Shown here piece by piece: positions 8,343 to 18,065 of a DNA stretch of 64,000 nucleotides. This DNA is from Desulfogranum marinum (lineage in GTDB: Bacteria; Desulfobacterota; Desulfobulbia; Desulfobulbales; Desulfobulbaceae): positions 1 through 64,000 of the forward strand of contig NZ_JAFFQD010000015.1 in the NCBI RefSeq assembly GCF_016918565.1, read 5' to 3'. The notes under the pieces were generated by a model that was not told where the DNA came from, ran no database searches, and saw nothing but the letters and a program-made list of their open reading frames with translations. A program made the translations under genes and the position numbers. Numbering within the stretch: position 1 is the first letter of the stretch; the number at the start of each line of letters is the position of its first letter.

Positions 8343-9851
8343 TCATAAAAACAGGGAATAAGCGGAATTATCTGTTTCTTCACGATATCTATACCCCAAG
8401 GCGTCCAACCTGCGCTCAAGTTTGCCGCTCTTTTTCTCAGGGCACTCAAGACCAATAAGAACCCTGCCGAAATCACCTCCCTGGGTGCGATAATGAAACA
8501 GGGAGATGTTATGGTTGCCACGGGTGGCGTCAAGAAAACGAACCAAAGCGCCAGGCGTTTCCGGAAACCAAAAGCGAAAAAGACGTTCATTGCGCACAAC
8601 CGGCGATTTACCGCCGACCATATAGCGAATATGGGTTTTAGCGAGATCGTTTTCGGTCAAGTCAAGGTTGTCGTACCCTGCTGCAGTTAAACGTTCACTA
8701 AAGGTATAACGCTCTGCCTCATTGGTGATGGAAATGCCGACAAAGATATGAGCCTTTTGGCGTGAAGCAAGCCGGTAGTTAAATTCCGTTATATTACGAT
8801 CGCCCACCATATCATGGCAAAACCGCTTTAAACTACCAGGTTTTTCGGTAATAGTGACAGCAAAAAGAGCCTCCTGCTGTTCACCCACCAAGGTCCGCTC
8901 GGCCACGTAGCGTAGCCGCTCAAAATTCATATTTGCCCCGGAGTTGATGGCTATCAGGGTTTTCTGTTTGCAGCCGGTTGTTTTTATATATTTTAATAAT
9001 CCTGTTATTCCAAGAGCGCCGGCCGGCTCTACAATGGAGCGAGTGGCCTGATAAATTGCTTTTATGCCACTGCACAACTCATCGGTATTCACCCGTATAA
9101 TATTATCCACATATTGCCGGCACAGCTTGAAGGTCTGTCGACCAACGGTTTTCACAGCAACACCATCTGCAAAAACGCCAACAGAAGGCAGTGTAATACG
9201 TTTGCCCGCTTCCAGGGAACGAGCCATGGCATCACTGTCAAAAGGCTCTACTCCAATAATTTTCACCTTTGGTCGCAAGTTCTTTATATAGGCTGCTACA
9301 CCGGCAATCAGCCCTCCTCCCCCGACAGGCACAAACACACAGTCAAGTTGTCCCGGATTCTGCCGCAAGAGTTCGTCACCCACCGTCCCCTGACCGGCAA
9401 TCACAAGCTCATCATCAAAAGGAGGGATGTAGGTTAACCCGCTGGAACGCTTCAAAACAGCGGCGTGTTCAGCTGCCTCGGAATAATTGTTACCATACAG
9501 CACAACCTCGCCCCCATACCCCTTGACCGCATCGACCTTTATCTGCGGTGTTGTAACCGGCATGACGATGACTGAACGAATACCAAGACGACGGGCTGAA
9601 AAAACAACGCCCTGGGCATGATTGCCGGCCGAGGCAGTTATGACACCCTTGGCACGCTCCTTATTGCTCAGCTGGGATATACGGTTATAAGCTCCACGTA
9701 TTTTAAAGGAAAAAACAGGCTGTTGATCTTCGCGCTTGAGCAAAATTGTATTTTCCGTCTGCAGAGAAAGAGCGACCGCCTCGTCAAGCGATGTTTCGAT
9801 GGCCGCCTCATATACGCGGGAGGTTAATATCTGCCTGATTATTTTTTTCAC
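8343..9851 (-). CDS. ilvA: Threonine ammonia-lyase, biosynthetic (IlvA)
   Basis: PLP enzyme converting threonine to 2-oxobutanoate, the first step of isoleucine synthesis. The N-terminal catalytic domain carries the PLP-lysine motif (PVFSFKIRGAYN) and the Gly-rich phosphate loop (VGGGGLIAG). Two C-terminal ACT-like regulatory regions follow (FAVTITEKPGSLKRFC and FRFWFPETPGALVRFL), as in the isoleucine-inhibited enzyme. I chose the GTG at 9851 (502 aa): it follows GGAGATGAGAAGG at ideal spacing and matches the E. coli IlvA N-terminus. The open frame runs 38 codons further upstream to 9965, but that part is unlike the family. Confidence 0.92.
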   Translation of the reverse strand: MKKIIRQILTSRVYEAAIETSLDEAVALSLQTENTILLKREDQQPVFSFKIRGAYNRISQLSNKERAKGVITASAGNHAQGVVFSARRLGIRSVIVMPVTTPQIKVDAVKGYGGEVVLYGNNYSEAAEHAAVLKRSSGLTYIPPFDDELVIAGQGTVGDELLRQNPGQLDCVFVPVGGGGLIAGVAAYIKNLRPKVKIIGVEPFDSDAMARSLEAGKRITLPSVGVFADGVAVKTVGRQTFKLCRQYVDNIIRVNTDELCSGIKAIYQATRSIVEPAGALGITGLLKYIKTTGCKQKTLIAINSGANMNFERLRYVAERTLVGEQQEALFAVTITEKPGSLKRFCHDMVGDRNITEFNYRLASRQKAHIFVGISITNEAERYTFSERLTAAGYDNLDLTENDLAKTHIRYMVGGKSPVVRNERLFRFWFPETPGALVRFLDATRGNHNISLFHYRTQGGDFGRVLIGLECPEKKSGKLERRLDALGYRYREETDNSAYSLFL

Positions 9852-10043
9852 TACCTTCTCATCTCCAATTGTACATGATCGTAATCCGTGGTTGTATACA
9901 GGACACCTTATATAACTTGATGTTGCACTATATCCTGCAAACATAACGCCGGAGTGTCTGCCCAACCCTGCTATACAACCATATCAGACACCCAAAAAAC
10001 AAACACTACCTGTAACTTATAGCGAAAAACCTGCGGAGGGACC

Positions 10044-10865
10044 ATGGACCAGCAATTGATTGATGCTCTTGCACAATTTAAGCAACAGGGAAAAATTACC
10101 GTCATGACCGGTGCCGGTATTTCAGCAGAAAGCGGTATCCCCACCTTTCGTGGTCCCGAAGGATACTGGACCTTTGGCTCTAAAGAATACCATCCACAGG
10201 AAATGGCCACCTTTCACATGCTGTCCCAGTACCCTGAAGAGGTCTGGCGATGGTATCTCTACCGAATGGGAGTCTGCCGTAGTGCAGAACCCAATCCCGG
10301 TCATTTTGCCCTGGTTGATATGGAAGCGGAATTCGGTGATCGTTTCACCCTGATCACCCAAAATATCGATGGCCTCCATCTGCGTGCAGGAAACAGCCTT
10401 GAAAAAACCATGCAGATTCACGGCAACGTATCATACATGCGATGCCTGGAAGAATGTACGCCTGAAGTATATCCAATCCCGGAAGAAGTCCCTGGTAAAG
10501 CCAAAGAAGATCCCTTTACAGAATATGACAGGCACTATTTACGCTGCCCTCGATGCGGATCCATGAGCAGACCCCATATCCTCCTCTTTGACGAGAGCTA
10601 TAATGAGCATCACTATCATTTCCACAGTGCCCTTGAAGCCGCACAAAAGACAGATCTATTGATCATTGTGGGTACTGCCGGGGCTACCAACCTTCCCAAT
10701 CAGGTGGCAATGGCCGTATACCAGCAGGGCGGCACCATTATCGACATAAACATTGAAGAAAACACCTTTTCCGACATGGCGCTGCGCAGTCGGAGAGGTT
10801 TTTTTGTCCAAAAACCGAGCGGCCAGGCCCTCCCGGAAATTTTTGAGATTTTGGCAGGAGATTAG
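10044..10865 (+). CDS. Sir2-family NAD-dependent protein deacylase
   Basis: Removes acyl groups from lysines using NAD. The 273-aa protein has the Rossmann NAD motif GAGISAESGIPTFRG (about residues 23-37), TQNIDGLH with the following catalytic HGN, and four zinc-ligand Cys (CLEEC...CPRC). WYLYR resembles the Y-x-x-R motif of desuccinylase/CobB-type sirtuins, which is only suggestive here. The insert between the Cys pairs is longer than in short bacterial CobB proteins. The ATG follows GGAGGG. The gene is divergent from ilvA and convergent with the MFS gene. Confidence 0.9.
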   Translation: MDQQLIDALAQFKQQGKITVMTGAGISAESGIPTFRGPEGYWTFGSKEYHPQEMATFHMLSQYPEEVWRWYLYRMGVCRSAEPNPGHFALVDMEAEFGDRFTLITQNIDGLHLRAGNSLEKTMQIHGNVSYMRCLEECTPEVYPIPEEVPGKAKEDPFTEYDRHYLRCPRCGSMSRPHILLFDESYNEHHYHFHSALEAAQKTDLLIIVGTAGATNLPNQVAMAVYQQGGTIIDINIEENTFSDMALRSRRGFFVQKPSGQALPEIFEILAGD

Positions 10866-10916
10866 ACAGGTGGAAGCTGCACAAGCCGGCAGCAGCTCTA
10901 CTCTTTAGGGGGTGCG

Positions 10917-12116
10917 TTATGCCTGACTTTCGCCTGCAACCGGCTGTTTCCATTTCACCAAAGAGAGGATAACCAAAGCTGCCAACAAGATTAAGCCGAT
11001 GGTACCCAAGCAATAGGCAGGGTATCCGCCGGTTGCAATAAGCCATGAACCGCCAAAAGGACCGGCAAAAGAGCCAAAATGCATGGCCAGCATCATCATA
11101 TTGGCATTGTATCCACGAAACTGTGGTTCTGAGTTCAGATACATCAACGCATTGAGAGGAGGGATGCAAAGCCCCATCCCCATGCCGAACAGTACAGCAA
11201 TGGCAAAAAATAGCGGGCCGCTCACACCAACGGCAAGGATGCCATAGCCAACGCCGGTAATAAGTAAGGCAGACAATATAAGATGCTCTTTGCTGTACAA
11301 GTCAAAGACTCTGCTGCCAAACAGGCGCATGGTAACCATAATGCCCATTTGGATGGTAAAAAAATAACCAGGATTAGCTATCCCCTGCTCTAAACCGTAC
11401 CCTTTAAGAAAGTAAAACAAAGATGAAAAAAGAAAAAAATAACTCGCATTAATAAAAAGTATTCCTGCAACCTGCACGCGAAGCAGATTGTGACGATACC
11501 CACTTTTCACCAGTGGCTCAGCTGCCGGCTCTTTGTCTGCACTGCTATGGCGGCACATTTTGGCCTTATTGACTGTTGCAAAAACGGCTGTCGGCACCAG
11601 AAACAAAGCTGTGAGCATATACATAGTTGCCGGGCTACGGAACCATGATTGAGTTACCTCTGTGATGGCAGGCATGATGGAATACGGGAGCAGCATCGCC
11701 ACCGAATACAGGCTAAATGCCAGCCCTGTTTTCAGGGGAGGGATAACCGCCACAAAAAGAGTCATGCACGATGCCATCGTAAAAAACAAACCAATACCAC
11801 TGGCAATCCGAATGCAGATAAGGGGAAGCATGGAGACCGAAAACTGGTAGGCGATGCCGCAGCATGCTGTAATGAGCAAACCGATTACCATGATGACACA
11901 GGCATTTTTTGACGTTATAAACCTGCTCACCCCTCCATACATGCACATTGATGTCAAAGGATAGAGACCAATGAGCATGCCTGTTTCCTGAGTTGAAAAT
12001 CCAAGACTCAGCAAATATGGAAAAAAATTAAAAAAAACGGCAGTATTGCAAAGAGTAAGAAAAGTAATGGCACAAAGTGCTAGAAACTCTCTGCCAAAAA
12101 GTGGTTTGCTCGTCAT
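10917..12116 (-). CDS. MFS transporter
   Basis: A major facilitator superfamily permease of 399 aa with about twelve transmembrane helices and a short basic cytoplasmic loop in the middle (around MCRHSSADKEPAAEP). Substrate unknown; a drug or metabolite efflux role is possible. I chose the ATG at 12116 because AGAGGG lies just upstream. The open frame continues 13 codons further to 12155 without support. It is divergent from the TauE/SafE gene, with only 77 bp between the starts. Confidence 0.85.
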   Translation of the reverse strand: MTSKPLFGREFLALCAITFLTLCNTAVFFNFFPYLLSLGFSTQETGMLIGLYPLTSMCMYGGVSRFITSKNACVIMVIGLLITACCGIAYQFSVSMLPLICIRIASGIGLFFTMASCMTLFVAVIPPLKTGLAFSLYSVAMLLPYSIMPAITEVTQSWFRSPATMYMLTALFLVPTAVFATVNKAKMCRHSSADKEPAAEPLVKSGYRHNLLRVQVAGILFINASYFFLFSSLFYFLKGYGLEQGIANPGYFFTIQMGIMVTMRLFGSRVFDLYSKEHLILSALLITGVGYGILAVGVSGPLFFAIAVLFGMGMGLCIPPLNALMYLNSEPQFRGYNANMMMLAMHFGSFAGPFGGSWLIATGGYPAYCLGTIGLILLAALVILSLVKWKQPVAGESQA

Positions 12117-12193
12117 AGGCCCTCTTGCTGACGGAAAAGTGAAAACTATGAGCATACTACATACTCCACCAATTCATCTAAAAAAAGCACATC

Positions 12194-12937
12194 ATGTTTG
12201 AATGGTTCGTCTTAATAGTCGCTGGTTTTTTTGCAGGTATTCTTAATGCTATTGCCGGAGGCGGCAGTTTTCTCACCTTCCCTGCACTTGTTTATGCAGG
12301 TATCCCGCCGGTGAGTGCCAACGCTACCAGTGCTGTGGCTGTCTTTCCTGGATATCTGGGCGCGGCTGCTGGTTTCAGAAAAGAAATCCTCGCCTTTGAC
12401 CGAAAAGTACTACGCCATTACCTCTTTCTTTCCATTGTCGGCGGCCTTGTTGGTTCACTTTTGCTTTTAGTGACCTCCAATGCAGTTTTCTCTTCAATTG
12501 TTCCCTGGCTACTGCTTTTTGCTACACTGGTTTTTGCTTTTGGCAAGCGCTGTACAGAGTGGCTTGCAACTGCACATAAACCATTGCACCAGGCAGAAAC
12601 ACCATTCCTACTCGCTGTTTCCATATATGGAGGGTATTTTAACGGTGGGCTTGGAATAATCCTTCTCGCCGCATTTATCACTTTCGGCATGCAAGACCTG
12701 CATTTAATGAACGGGCTGAAAAATGGCATGTCACTGGTTTTATCTACTGTATCGGTGATCACCTTTGCCGTTGCAGGCATTGTCCAGTGGCCGCAGGCAG
12801 TTGTTATGATGGCGGCAACTACCATTGGTGGATATTTGGGAGCACTTCTCGCCAAGGCTATGCCTGCAAGGCTGTTGCGATTGAGCATTGTGAGTATAGG
12901 TTTTATTATGACCCTCATTTTCTTTGTGCGCTCTTGA
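12194..12937 (+). CDS. TauE/SafE family sulfite/organosulfonate exporter-like permease
   Basis: A 247-aa membrane protein with about eight transmembrane helices and the family hallmarks: the first-repeat GILNAIAGGGSFLTFPAL and the second-repeat GGYFNGGLGIILLAAF. Members move sulfite, sulfoacetate, taurine-derived anions or other anions. The substrate here is not evident. No strong Shine-Dalgarno precedes the ATG. It lies upstream of the TetR regulator, but the 154-bp gap and a putative operator argue for separate transcription. Confidence 0.85.
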   Translation: MFEWFVLIVAGFFAGILNAIAGGGSFLTFPALVYAGIPPVSANATSAVAVFPGYLGAAAGFRKEILAFDRKVLRHYLFLSIVGGLVGSLLLLVTSNAVFSSIVPWLLLFATLVFAFGKRCTEWLATAHKPLHQAETPFLLAVSIYGGYFNGGLGIILLAAFITFGMQDLHLMNGLKNGMSLVLSTVSVITFAVAGIVQWPQAVVMMAATTIGGYLGALLAKAMPARLLRLSIVSIGFIMTLIFFVRS

Positions 12938-13070
12938 GCCACCTCTTTCACTCGCTTGCGGTCGTCGGACATTTGACTTACCCAAAAAACAACACAAGTA
13001 ACCCTCCGTAATTAAATAAATTTAGTTACAAACACTTACAACTCCATAAAAATAAGTTGCTTTTTAAGAC

Positions 13071-13078
13071 GACCGGTC
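13071..13078. promoter_or_regulatory. Candidate TetR operator GACCGGTC
   Basis: A perfect 8-bp palindrome lies 13 bp upstream of the TetR-type gene start. GACC...GGTC half-sites are typical of operators bound by NemR/AcuR-like regulators (family knowledge). Autoregulation is therefore plausible. Only one copy was seen; the gap before the reductase gene (13683-13760) has no clear second site, so both genes may be controlled from here. Confidence 0.4.
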
Positions 13079-13091
13079 ATATTGTAACGAC

Positions 13092-13682
13092 ATGAAAGAA
13101 AAGCAGGAAGAAAAAAAACGTCTCATTATCAGGAAAGGACTCAAGGCACTGTATAGAAAAGGATACAATGCCACGGGAGTTAAGGAAATTACAGATGCTG
13201 CCGGTATTCCGAAAGGGAGCTTTTACAATTATTTCCACTCCAAAGAGGACTTTGCGGTTGCAGCAATGCAGTACTTCACTGGTAAAGAACTGTCAGTGAT
13301 GGAGGAGATCCTTACCGATTCCGAAACACCGCCTCTTCAACGCATTGAAAACCTCTACCGGATGAAGATTGACCACTTTATTAACCGAGGAAGATTTTCA
13401 TTTGGCTGTTTTCTGTGCAACATCACCTTGGAAATGGCTGATGTGAGCGAACTTATTGCCACCGAGGCTTCAACCGCTTTTACCAAAGAATATCAACCGA
13501 TTATTGAGTGCCTCAAGGAAGCGCAGGCCAAAGGCGACTTGCCGGCTGATCGGGATATTGAGCAATTGACTGATTTGCTGCGCAACAGTTGGCTGGGGGC
13601 ACTGGTGATTATGAAGGCTAACAAAAACCAGCAACCACTGGAAAGTTTTCACCAGACCCTGCGGCACATTATTCTTTGTTAA
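13092..13682 (+). CDS. TetR/AcrR-family regulator, NemR/AcuR-like
   Basis: A 196-aa repressor with an N-terminal TetR helix-turn-helix (about residues 10-56; GVKEITDAAGIPKGSFYNYFHSK) and a ligand-binding C-terminal domain resembling NemR/AcuR. It has Cys106 and Cys109 in SFGCFLCNITLEMAD. NemR senses electrophiles through a Cys at the equivalent position, so a similar electrophile response is plausible (inference). The next gene, 78 bp downstream on the same strand, is an AcuI/YhdH reductase, which matches the AcuR-acuI pairing known in other bacteria. Confidence 0.85.
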   Translation: MKEKQEEKKRLIIRKGLKALYRKGYNATGVKEITDAAGIPKGSFYNYFHSKEDFAVAAMQYFTGKELSVMEEILTDSETPPLQRIENLYRMKIDHFINRGRFSFGCFLCNITLEMADVSELIATEASTAFTKEYQPIIECLKEAQAKGDLPADRDIEQLTDLLRNSWLGALVIMKANKNQQPLESFHQTLRHIILC

Positions 13683-13760
13683 CCATAAATACTGAAGTTA
13701 AGCAGGATACACACGTTCCATCCACCACAACAAATGGCCACATTAAAAGAGGAGCAGAGC

Positions 13761-14765
13761 ATGGAAAACATCACATTCAAGGCAATGATCGTTACGGAGT
13801 CCGACGATAAGAAATTCACCCGCAAAATAGGGGAAAAGCAAATCAGCGACCTCCCCGAAGGAGAGGTTATCATCAACGTCCAATACTCCTCCTTAAATTA
13901 TAAGGATGCTCTCTCTGCAATCGGCAACAAAGGGGTGAGCCGCTATTATCCGCACACTCCTGGAATCGATGCAGCCGGGGTGGTTGTGGAGAGCACAAAC
14001 AGTAAGTTTACCCCAGGTGAAGAGGTGCTGATTACCGGCTACGACCTGGGCATGAATACCACTGGTGGATATCAGGAATACATCAGGGTGCCGGCCGACT
14101 GGATAGTGAAGCTGCCGGAAAACCTTACCCTGCGCGAGAGCATGATCTACGGCACTGCCGGTTTTACAGCAGCTCTTTCTTGTTACAAGATGATTAATAA
14201 TGGGGTCGTGCCGGGAAATGGACCAGTCCTGGTAACCGGTGCCACCGGCGGAGTGGGCAGCATAGCGCTTTCCATCCTGGTCAAATCAGGCTACGAGGTG
14301 GTGGCTGTCAACGGTATTGTTGATGAGACAGAATATCTTAAAAAACTTGGCGCTAAAGAAGTTATCTCCATCGAAGAGGCAGATGACAAGAGCGGTCGCC
14401 CCATGCTAAAGCCCCGTTGGGCAGGAGCCATTGATACGGTAGCCGGCAACATCCTTTCTACCGCTATCAAAACAACCAAATATGGTGGTTCCGTCACCTG
14501 TTGCGGCAATGTTGGGTCTGCGGAGCTATCTTCTTCCATTTACCCATTCATCCTTAATGGGGTAAGCCTGCTGGGTATTGATTCGGTAAACTGTCCGGTT
14601 GACACCAGGATGGCGGTTTGGAACAAAATCGCTTCTGACTGGAAGCTCGACTACCTGGAAGACATAACCACTGAATTGCCCAACATGGAAGCCCTGGATG
14701 AGCGGATCGATCTGATCCTGCAAGGTAAAAACAGAGGTCGGGCCATCGTGAAAATTAGCAAATAA
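13761..14765 (+). CDS. acuI: YhdH/AcuI-type NADPH-dependent acrylyl-CoA reductase
   Basis: A 334-aa medium-chain dehydrogenase/reductase of the YhdH/YhfP subfamily that reduces acryloyl-CoA and related reactive enones. It shows the GroES-like N-terminal half (SLNYKDALSAIGNKGVSRYYPHTPGIDAAGVV), the nucleotide-binding VLVTGATGGVGSIA motif, and the family segment GVSLLGIDSVNCP. No zinc ligands are expected. The start at 13761 is preceded by GAGGAG. The open frame begins nine codons earlier. It is likely co-transcribed with or controlled by the TetR gene upstream. Confidence 0.9.
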   Translation: MENITFKAMIVTESDDKKFTRKIGEKQISDLPEGEVIINVQYSSLNYKDALSAIGNKGVSRYYPHTPGIDAAGVVVESTNSKFTPGEEVLITGYDLGMNTTGGYQEYIRVPADWIVKLPENLTLRESMIYGTAGFTAALSCYKMINNGVVPGNGPVLVTGATGGVGSIALSILVKSGYEVVAVNGIVDETEYLKKLGAKEVISIEEADDKSGRPMLKPRWAGAIDTVAGNILSTAIKTTKYGGSVTCCGNVGSAELSSSIYPFILNGVSLLGIDSVNCPVDTRMAVWNKIASDWKLDYLEDITTELPNMEALDERIDLILQGKNRGRAIVKISK

Positions 14766-14792
14766 ACAAGCTCAACCGTACATTGTATTGCT

Positions 14793-14820
14793 AAGAGGGC
14801 AGGAATCTCCCTGCCCTCTT
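14793..14820. terminator. Bidirectional intrinsic terminator
   Basis: AAGAGGGCAGG and CCTGCCCTCTT form an 11-bp perfect stem with a 6-nt loop, between the convergent acuI and phospholipase D-like genes. A short T-rich end lies on both sides. Confidence 0.75.
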
Positions 14821-14821
14821 T

Positions 14822-16402
14822 CTATAATTGCGACTCTATAGGCAGCAAGGCCATTACACTGACCAGTAATCGTTTGAAAAAAGAGGTGTCCGGTTCCACT
14901 CTGCGCACCACCTCTCTGCCCCCCTCCTTTCGGACCCACTCCACATCCTCGCCACCGTAATTATCCGGGACCAGCCGCAGCTGATAGACGTTTGTACTTT
15001 TCCGCTCATCAAAACGCTTTCCTATTTTCCGGCCAAGCTCCGGTGAATCGAAAACAATCCCAAGTTCCGTGTTCTGATCTGCTGAACGTGGGTCAAAATT
15101 AAAGGAACCTATAAACAAGATCTGCCGGTCAAAAATATAGGATTTTGCATGCAGACTTGCCTTAGATGCCCCACCGAAAACTTGCTGTTTTTTCTTCCCT
15201 GCCGGCAAAGCATCAATTGCGACTTCATACAACTCCACCCCAGCCCGTAGTAATTCCTTTCGATATTTTGCATACCCGCAATGGACAACAGCGACATCGG
15301 TCGAGGCGAGTGAATTGGTTAAGATACGCACCTGAACACCCTGGCTCTGCAATTTTTTAAAAAAATCGACCCCTTCTTTCCCAGGAACAAAATAGGCACT
15401 GAGCATTAAAAATTCAGAGCTTAACTCGTTTACCAATGGATTGAGCTGGGTGGCGAGGTGCAAATCTTTTGCGTCCAAAGCAGCTGAAATTTTCTCCGGA
15501 TCATCATAAACAGCCACCGCTTTACCCCACGAAAAAGGCAGCACATCGTTTTTCAACTCTCTCGCTAATTGTGAATTCTTGAGGGCTTGAACGTATTGCT
15601 GTGCTTCAGGCCTCTTTGTATATGCATCCAGCAATGGCCTGGCTCGTTCAAGGGCTTCTGGATCAGGCTTTTGAGAAGATATTAATTCCACAGGGTAGGA
15701 AAGTGGATTATTCCAATAGGAATCAAAAGAGTTTGAAATTTCGTTAACTACCGGCCCTATTGCCAAAACGTCCATATCGCCAAAAGCAAGTTCAGGGTCT
15801 GCAGCAAAATACTCGTTACCGATATTACGACCGCCTACGATGGTGGCCTGATTATCGATGGTCAACGATTTATTGTGCATCCGACGAGTTACGCTGCCAA
15901 ATCGAGTGATGAACTGGGATACCCTGGAACTACCGCGAATAAATGGATTAAAAATTCGAACTGAAATATTCGGATGCTGGGCAATAGTGAATAAATTTAT
16001 ATCACGCCCTTCCAGGCCCATATCATCCAGAAGAAGGCGTACTCTGACTCCTCGATCGGCTGCCTGGAGAAGCAAATCAGCAAGGAGCCCGCCAACCAAA
16101 TCGGGATGATACAGGTAATATTGCAGATCGATACTTTTCTCAGCCGCCAGGACAAGCACTGCTCTTGCTACAAAGGCGTCAAGTCCGTTATCAAGCAGAT
16201 AAAAGCCGGACTGACCTGGGTGCTCCTTTTTGTCATCTGCAAATAAGGTGGCAAGGTGGGTTTGCTCTGTTGCAGAAATAACAGTTGTTGGTACTAACGC
16301 ACTGTTGTCAGGTAACTTCGCACACCCGGAAGCTATGCACAAAAGAATAGTCCCTGCCGTCAGCCAACGTACGGTCCATCCAGCAAAATATCCATGTCTC
16401 AT
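14822..16402 (-). CDS. Phospholipase D-family lipoprotein, cardiolipin synthase C-like
   Basis: A 526-aa phosphatidyltransferase-type protein with two HKD motifs: HNKSLTID (about residue 180) and HAKSYIFD (about residue 420). The layout is that of ClsC/YmdC, which makes cardiolipin from phosphatidylglycerol and phosphatidylethanolamine. The N-terminus is a lipoprotein signal ending in the lipobox IASGC (Cys27), so it is probably membrane-anchored on the outside of the inner membrane. Whether it synthesises or hydrolyses phospholipid cannot be decided from sequence. Confidence 0.88.
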   Translation of the reverse strand: MRHGYFAGWTVRWLTAGTILLCIASGCAKLPDNSALVPTTVISATEQTHLATLFADDKKEHPGQSGFYLLDNGLDAFVARAVLVLAAEKSIDLQYYLYHPDLVGGLLADLLLQAADRGVRVRLLLDDMGLEGRDINLFTIAQHPNISVRIFNPFIRGSSRVSQFITRFGSVTRRMHNKSLTIDNQATIVGGRNIGNEYFAADPELAFGDMDVLAIGPVVNEISNSFDSYWNNPLSYPVELISSQKPDPEALERARPLLDAYTKRPEAQQYVQALKNSQLARELKNDVLPFSWGKAVAVYDDPEKISAALDAKDLHLATQLNPLVNELSSEFLMLSAYFVPGKEGVDFFKKLQSQGVQVRILTNSLASTDVAVVHCGYAKYRKELLRAGVELYEVAIDALPAGKKKQQVFGGASKASLHAKSYIFDRQILFIGSFNFDPRSADQNTELGIVFDSPELGRKIGKRFDERKSTNVYQLRLVPDNYGGEDVEWVRKEGGREVVRRVEPDTSFFKRLLVSVMALLPIESQL

Positions 16403-16589
16403 GACTCATATCCCTTTGTCACGGGTTACAGGTAAAGGCTGTTGTATTCTTTCCTTATACCTTACTTTCCGTACCTTTTTATAAAAATTCTTCTCAAAAA
16501 ACACAATCTTTGCAAAGCTGTTTATATTCTGTACGTAAATGATCCCCCTAAATGGAGATAATAGGTAATTACTACACAGCGGACTCATC

Positions 16590-17384
16590 ATGAAAGTAGC
16601 GATTTTGTTCTGTATCATATCACTTGTCGGTTGCTGGTCACCAAAAGCACAAGCAGTTGACCATCATCTCTGGGACGGACTTCTCAAAAAACATGTTCGC
16701 GTAATAAACAACGGCAACAGTACCCAGGTCGACTATGCAGGTATTGCCAAGGAAAATGATACACTCCAGCAATACCTGCAACACATGTCATTGATCACGG
16801 TGAAAGAATTTGATAGCTGGTCAAAAAACGAACAACTCGCCTTTCTCATTAACAGCTACAATGCGTGGACAGTTGCCTTGATTCTAACCAAATATCCAGA
16901 TTTGTCGTCAATCAAGGATCTTGGCTCATTTTTTCAAACACCATGGAAAAAAAGGTTTATTCCGCTGCTGGGAAAAGAACGTAGCCTGGATGATATTGAG
17001 CATAACCTTATCAGAGGGTCTGGACGATACAATGAACCGCGGATTCACTTTGCTGTTAATTGCGCCAGCATTGGTTGTCCGGCATTGAGAGCTGAAGCAT
17101 ATAGAGCAGACAAACTTGAAGAGCAACTGGAAGAAGCAGCCACAACCTTTCTCCAGGACCATCAGCGCAATCGTTACAAAAATGATACGTTATACATTTC
17201 GTCTCTTTTCAAGTGGTACAAAAAAGATTTCGCGCAAGGCTGGCGAGGGGCGGAGACACTGCATCAATTCTTGGCCTTGTATCACGATTCCTTGCAGATA
17301 CCCGCAGATCATCTTTCACGAATGAAAAATGGAGAAATTGACATACGCTACCTTGAGTACGATTGGCAGCTCAACGACACGTAA
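16590..17384 (+). CDS. DUF547 domain secreted protein
   Basis: A 264-aa protein with an N-terminal export signal containing a possible lipobox (SLVGC, Cys15). The DUF547 domain follows, including FLINSYNAWTVALILTKYP, LDDIEHNLIR and HFAVNCASIGCPALR, which carry the conserved His/Asp/Cys set. Some DUF547 proteins resemble cysteine peptidase or thiol-dependent enzymes in fold, but no activity is established here. It has its own promoter region and is divergent from the phospholipase D-like gene. Confidence 0.85.
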   Translation: MKVAILFCIISLVGCWSPKAQAVDHHLWDGLLKKHVRVINNGNSTQVDYAGIAKENDTLQQYLQHMSLITVKEFDSWSKNEQLAFLINSYNAWTVALILTKYPDLSSIKDLGSFFQTPWKKRFIPLLGKERSLDDIEHNLIRGSGRYNEPRIHFAVNCASIGCPALRAEAYRADKLEEQLEEAATTFLQDHQRNRYKNDTLYISSLFKWYKKDFAQGWRGAETLHQFLALYHDSLQIPADHLSRMKNGEIDIRYLEYDWQLNDT

Positions 17385-17563
17385 CCGAGGCAAGCAACAC
17401 CTTTTTACGCCAAATGGTTGTAGGAAACGACAAATTTTGCTATGAGCTTGACCTGGTAGTTACTACCTACTCACCGTCTTAAATGGAGCATAGCTTCTGG
17501 CCTTCTCAGACAGCAGTCACACCCTCCATACAAATATAAAAACAGAACACCACGGGAGCATCC

Positions 17564-18058
17564 ATGCAAAATTATATCTATGTCATCGGTGAAGAGCAAT
17601 CTGCCATTATTCCTGAAAATCCAGAAGTGATGGAATTTACCAGTACCAATATGGGTGAGATAAATACAGAGGAGCTTTTACTGGTGATTGGTAATGTCTT
17701 TGGTAAAGGTGAATTTTTTCCCGGCCCTCAAGAAGTGCTGACCTCAGTCATTCATGAGGTGGTGAGAAGGTGGGAAGAGTATCAGCAGCAAAAAGACAAG
17801 GATAAGTATTGTGTCGTATTGACAGCTCTACGCCTTCTCGATGGACAGGTAGAAGCCGCCCCCTTAAGTATCATCTCAATCGGGGATCAACATTTATCAG
17901 AGACTGATAATGATCAATTTTACACGCTGCTGCTTGACCAGTTGCCCGGCTTTCAGGAAAAATTCAAGCAGAAAGCTTACTCTCCTGATTCAAAGTTGAT
18001 AACAATCATCCAAGATGCTGCAGAGCACCATGAGCTGAAACAAGCTCCTTCGGCGTAG
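17564..18058 (+). CDS. Hypothetical protein, 164 aa
   Basis: An acidic cytoplasmic protein with no recognised domain. GGGAG lies upstream of the ATG and the codon use matches the neighbours. It has no membrane segment or signal peptide. It converges on the small gene 18066-18311, with 7 bp between the stops. Function unknown. Confidence 0.7.
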   Translation: MQNYIYVIGEEQSAIIPENPEVMEFTSTNMGEINTEELLLVIGNVFGKGEFFPGPQEVLTSVIHEVVRRWEEYQQQKDKDKYCVVLTALRLLDGQVEAAPLSIISIGDQHLSETDNDQFYTLLLDQLPGFQEKFKQKAYSPDSKLITIIQDAAEHHELKQAPSA

Positions 18059-18065
18059 TTTTTTA

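Noticed and set aside
9852-9965. N-terminal extension of threonine ammonia-lyase
   Set aside because: The extra 38 residues resemble nothing in the family, whereas the GTG at 9851 has an ideal Shine-Dalgarno and matches the usual start.
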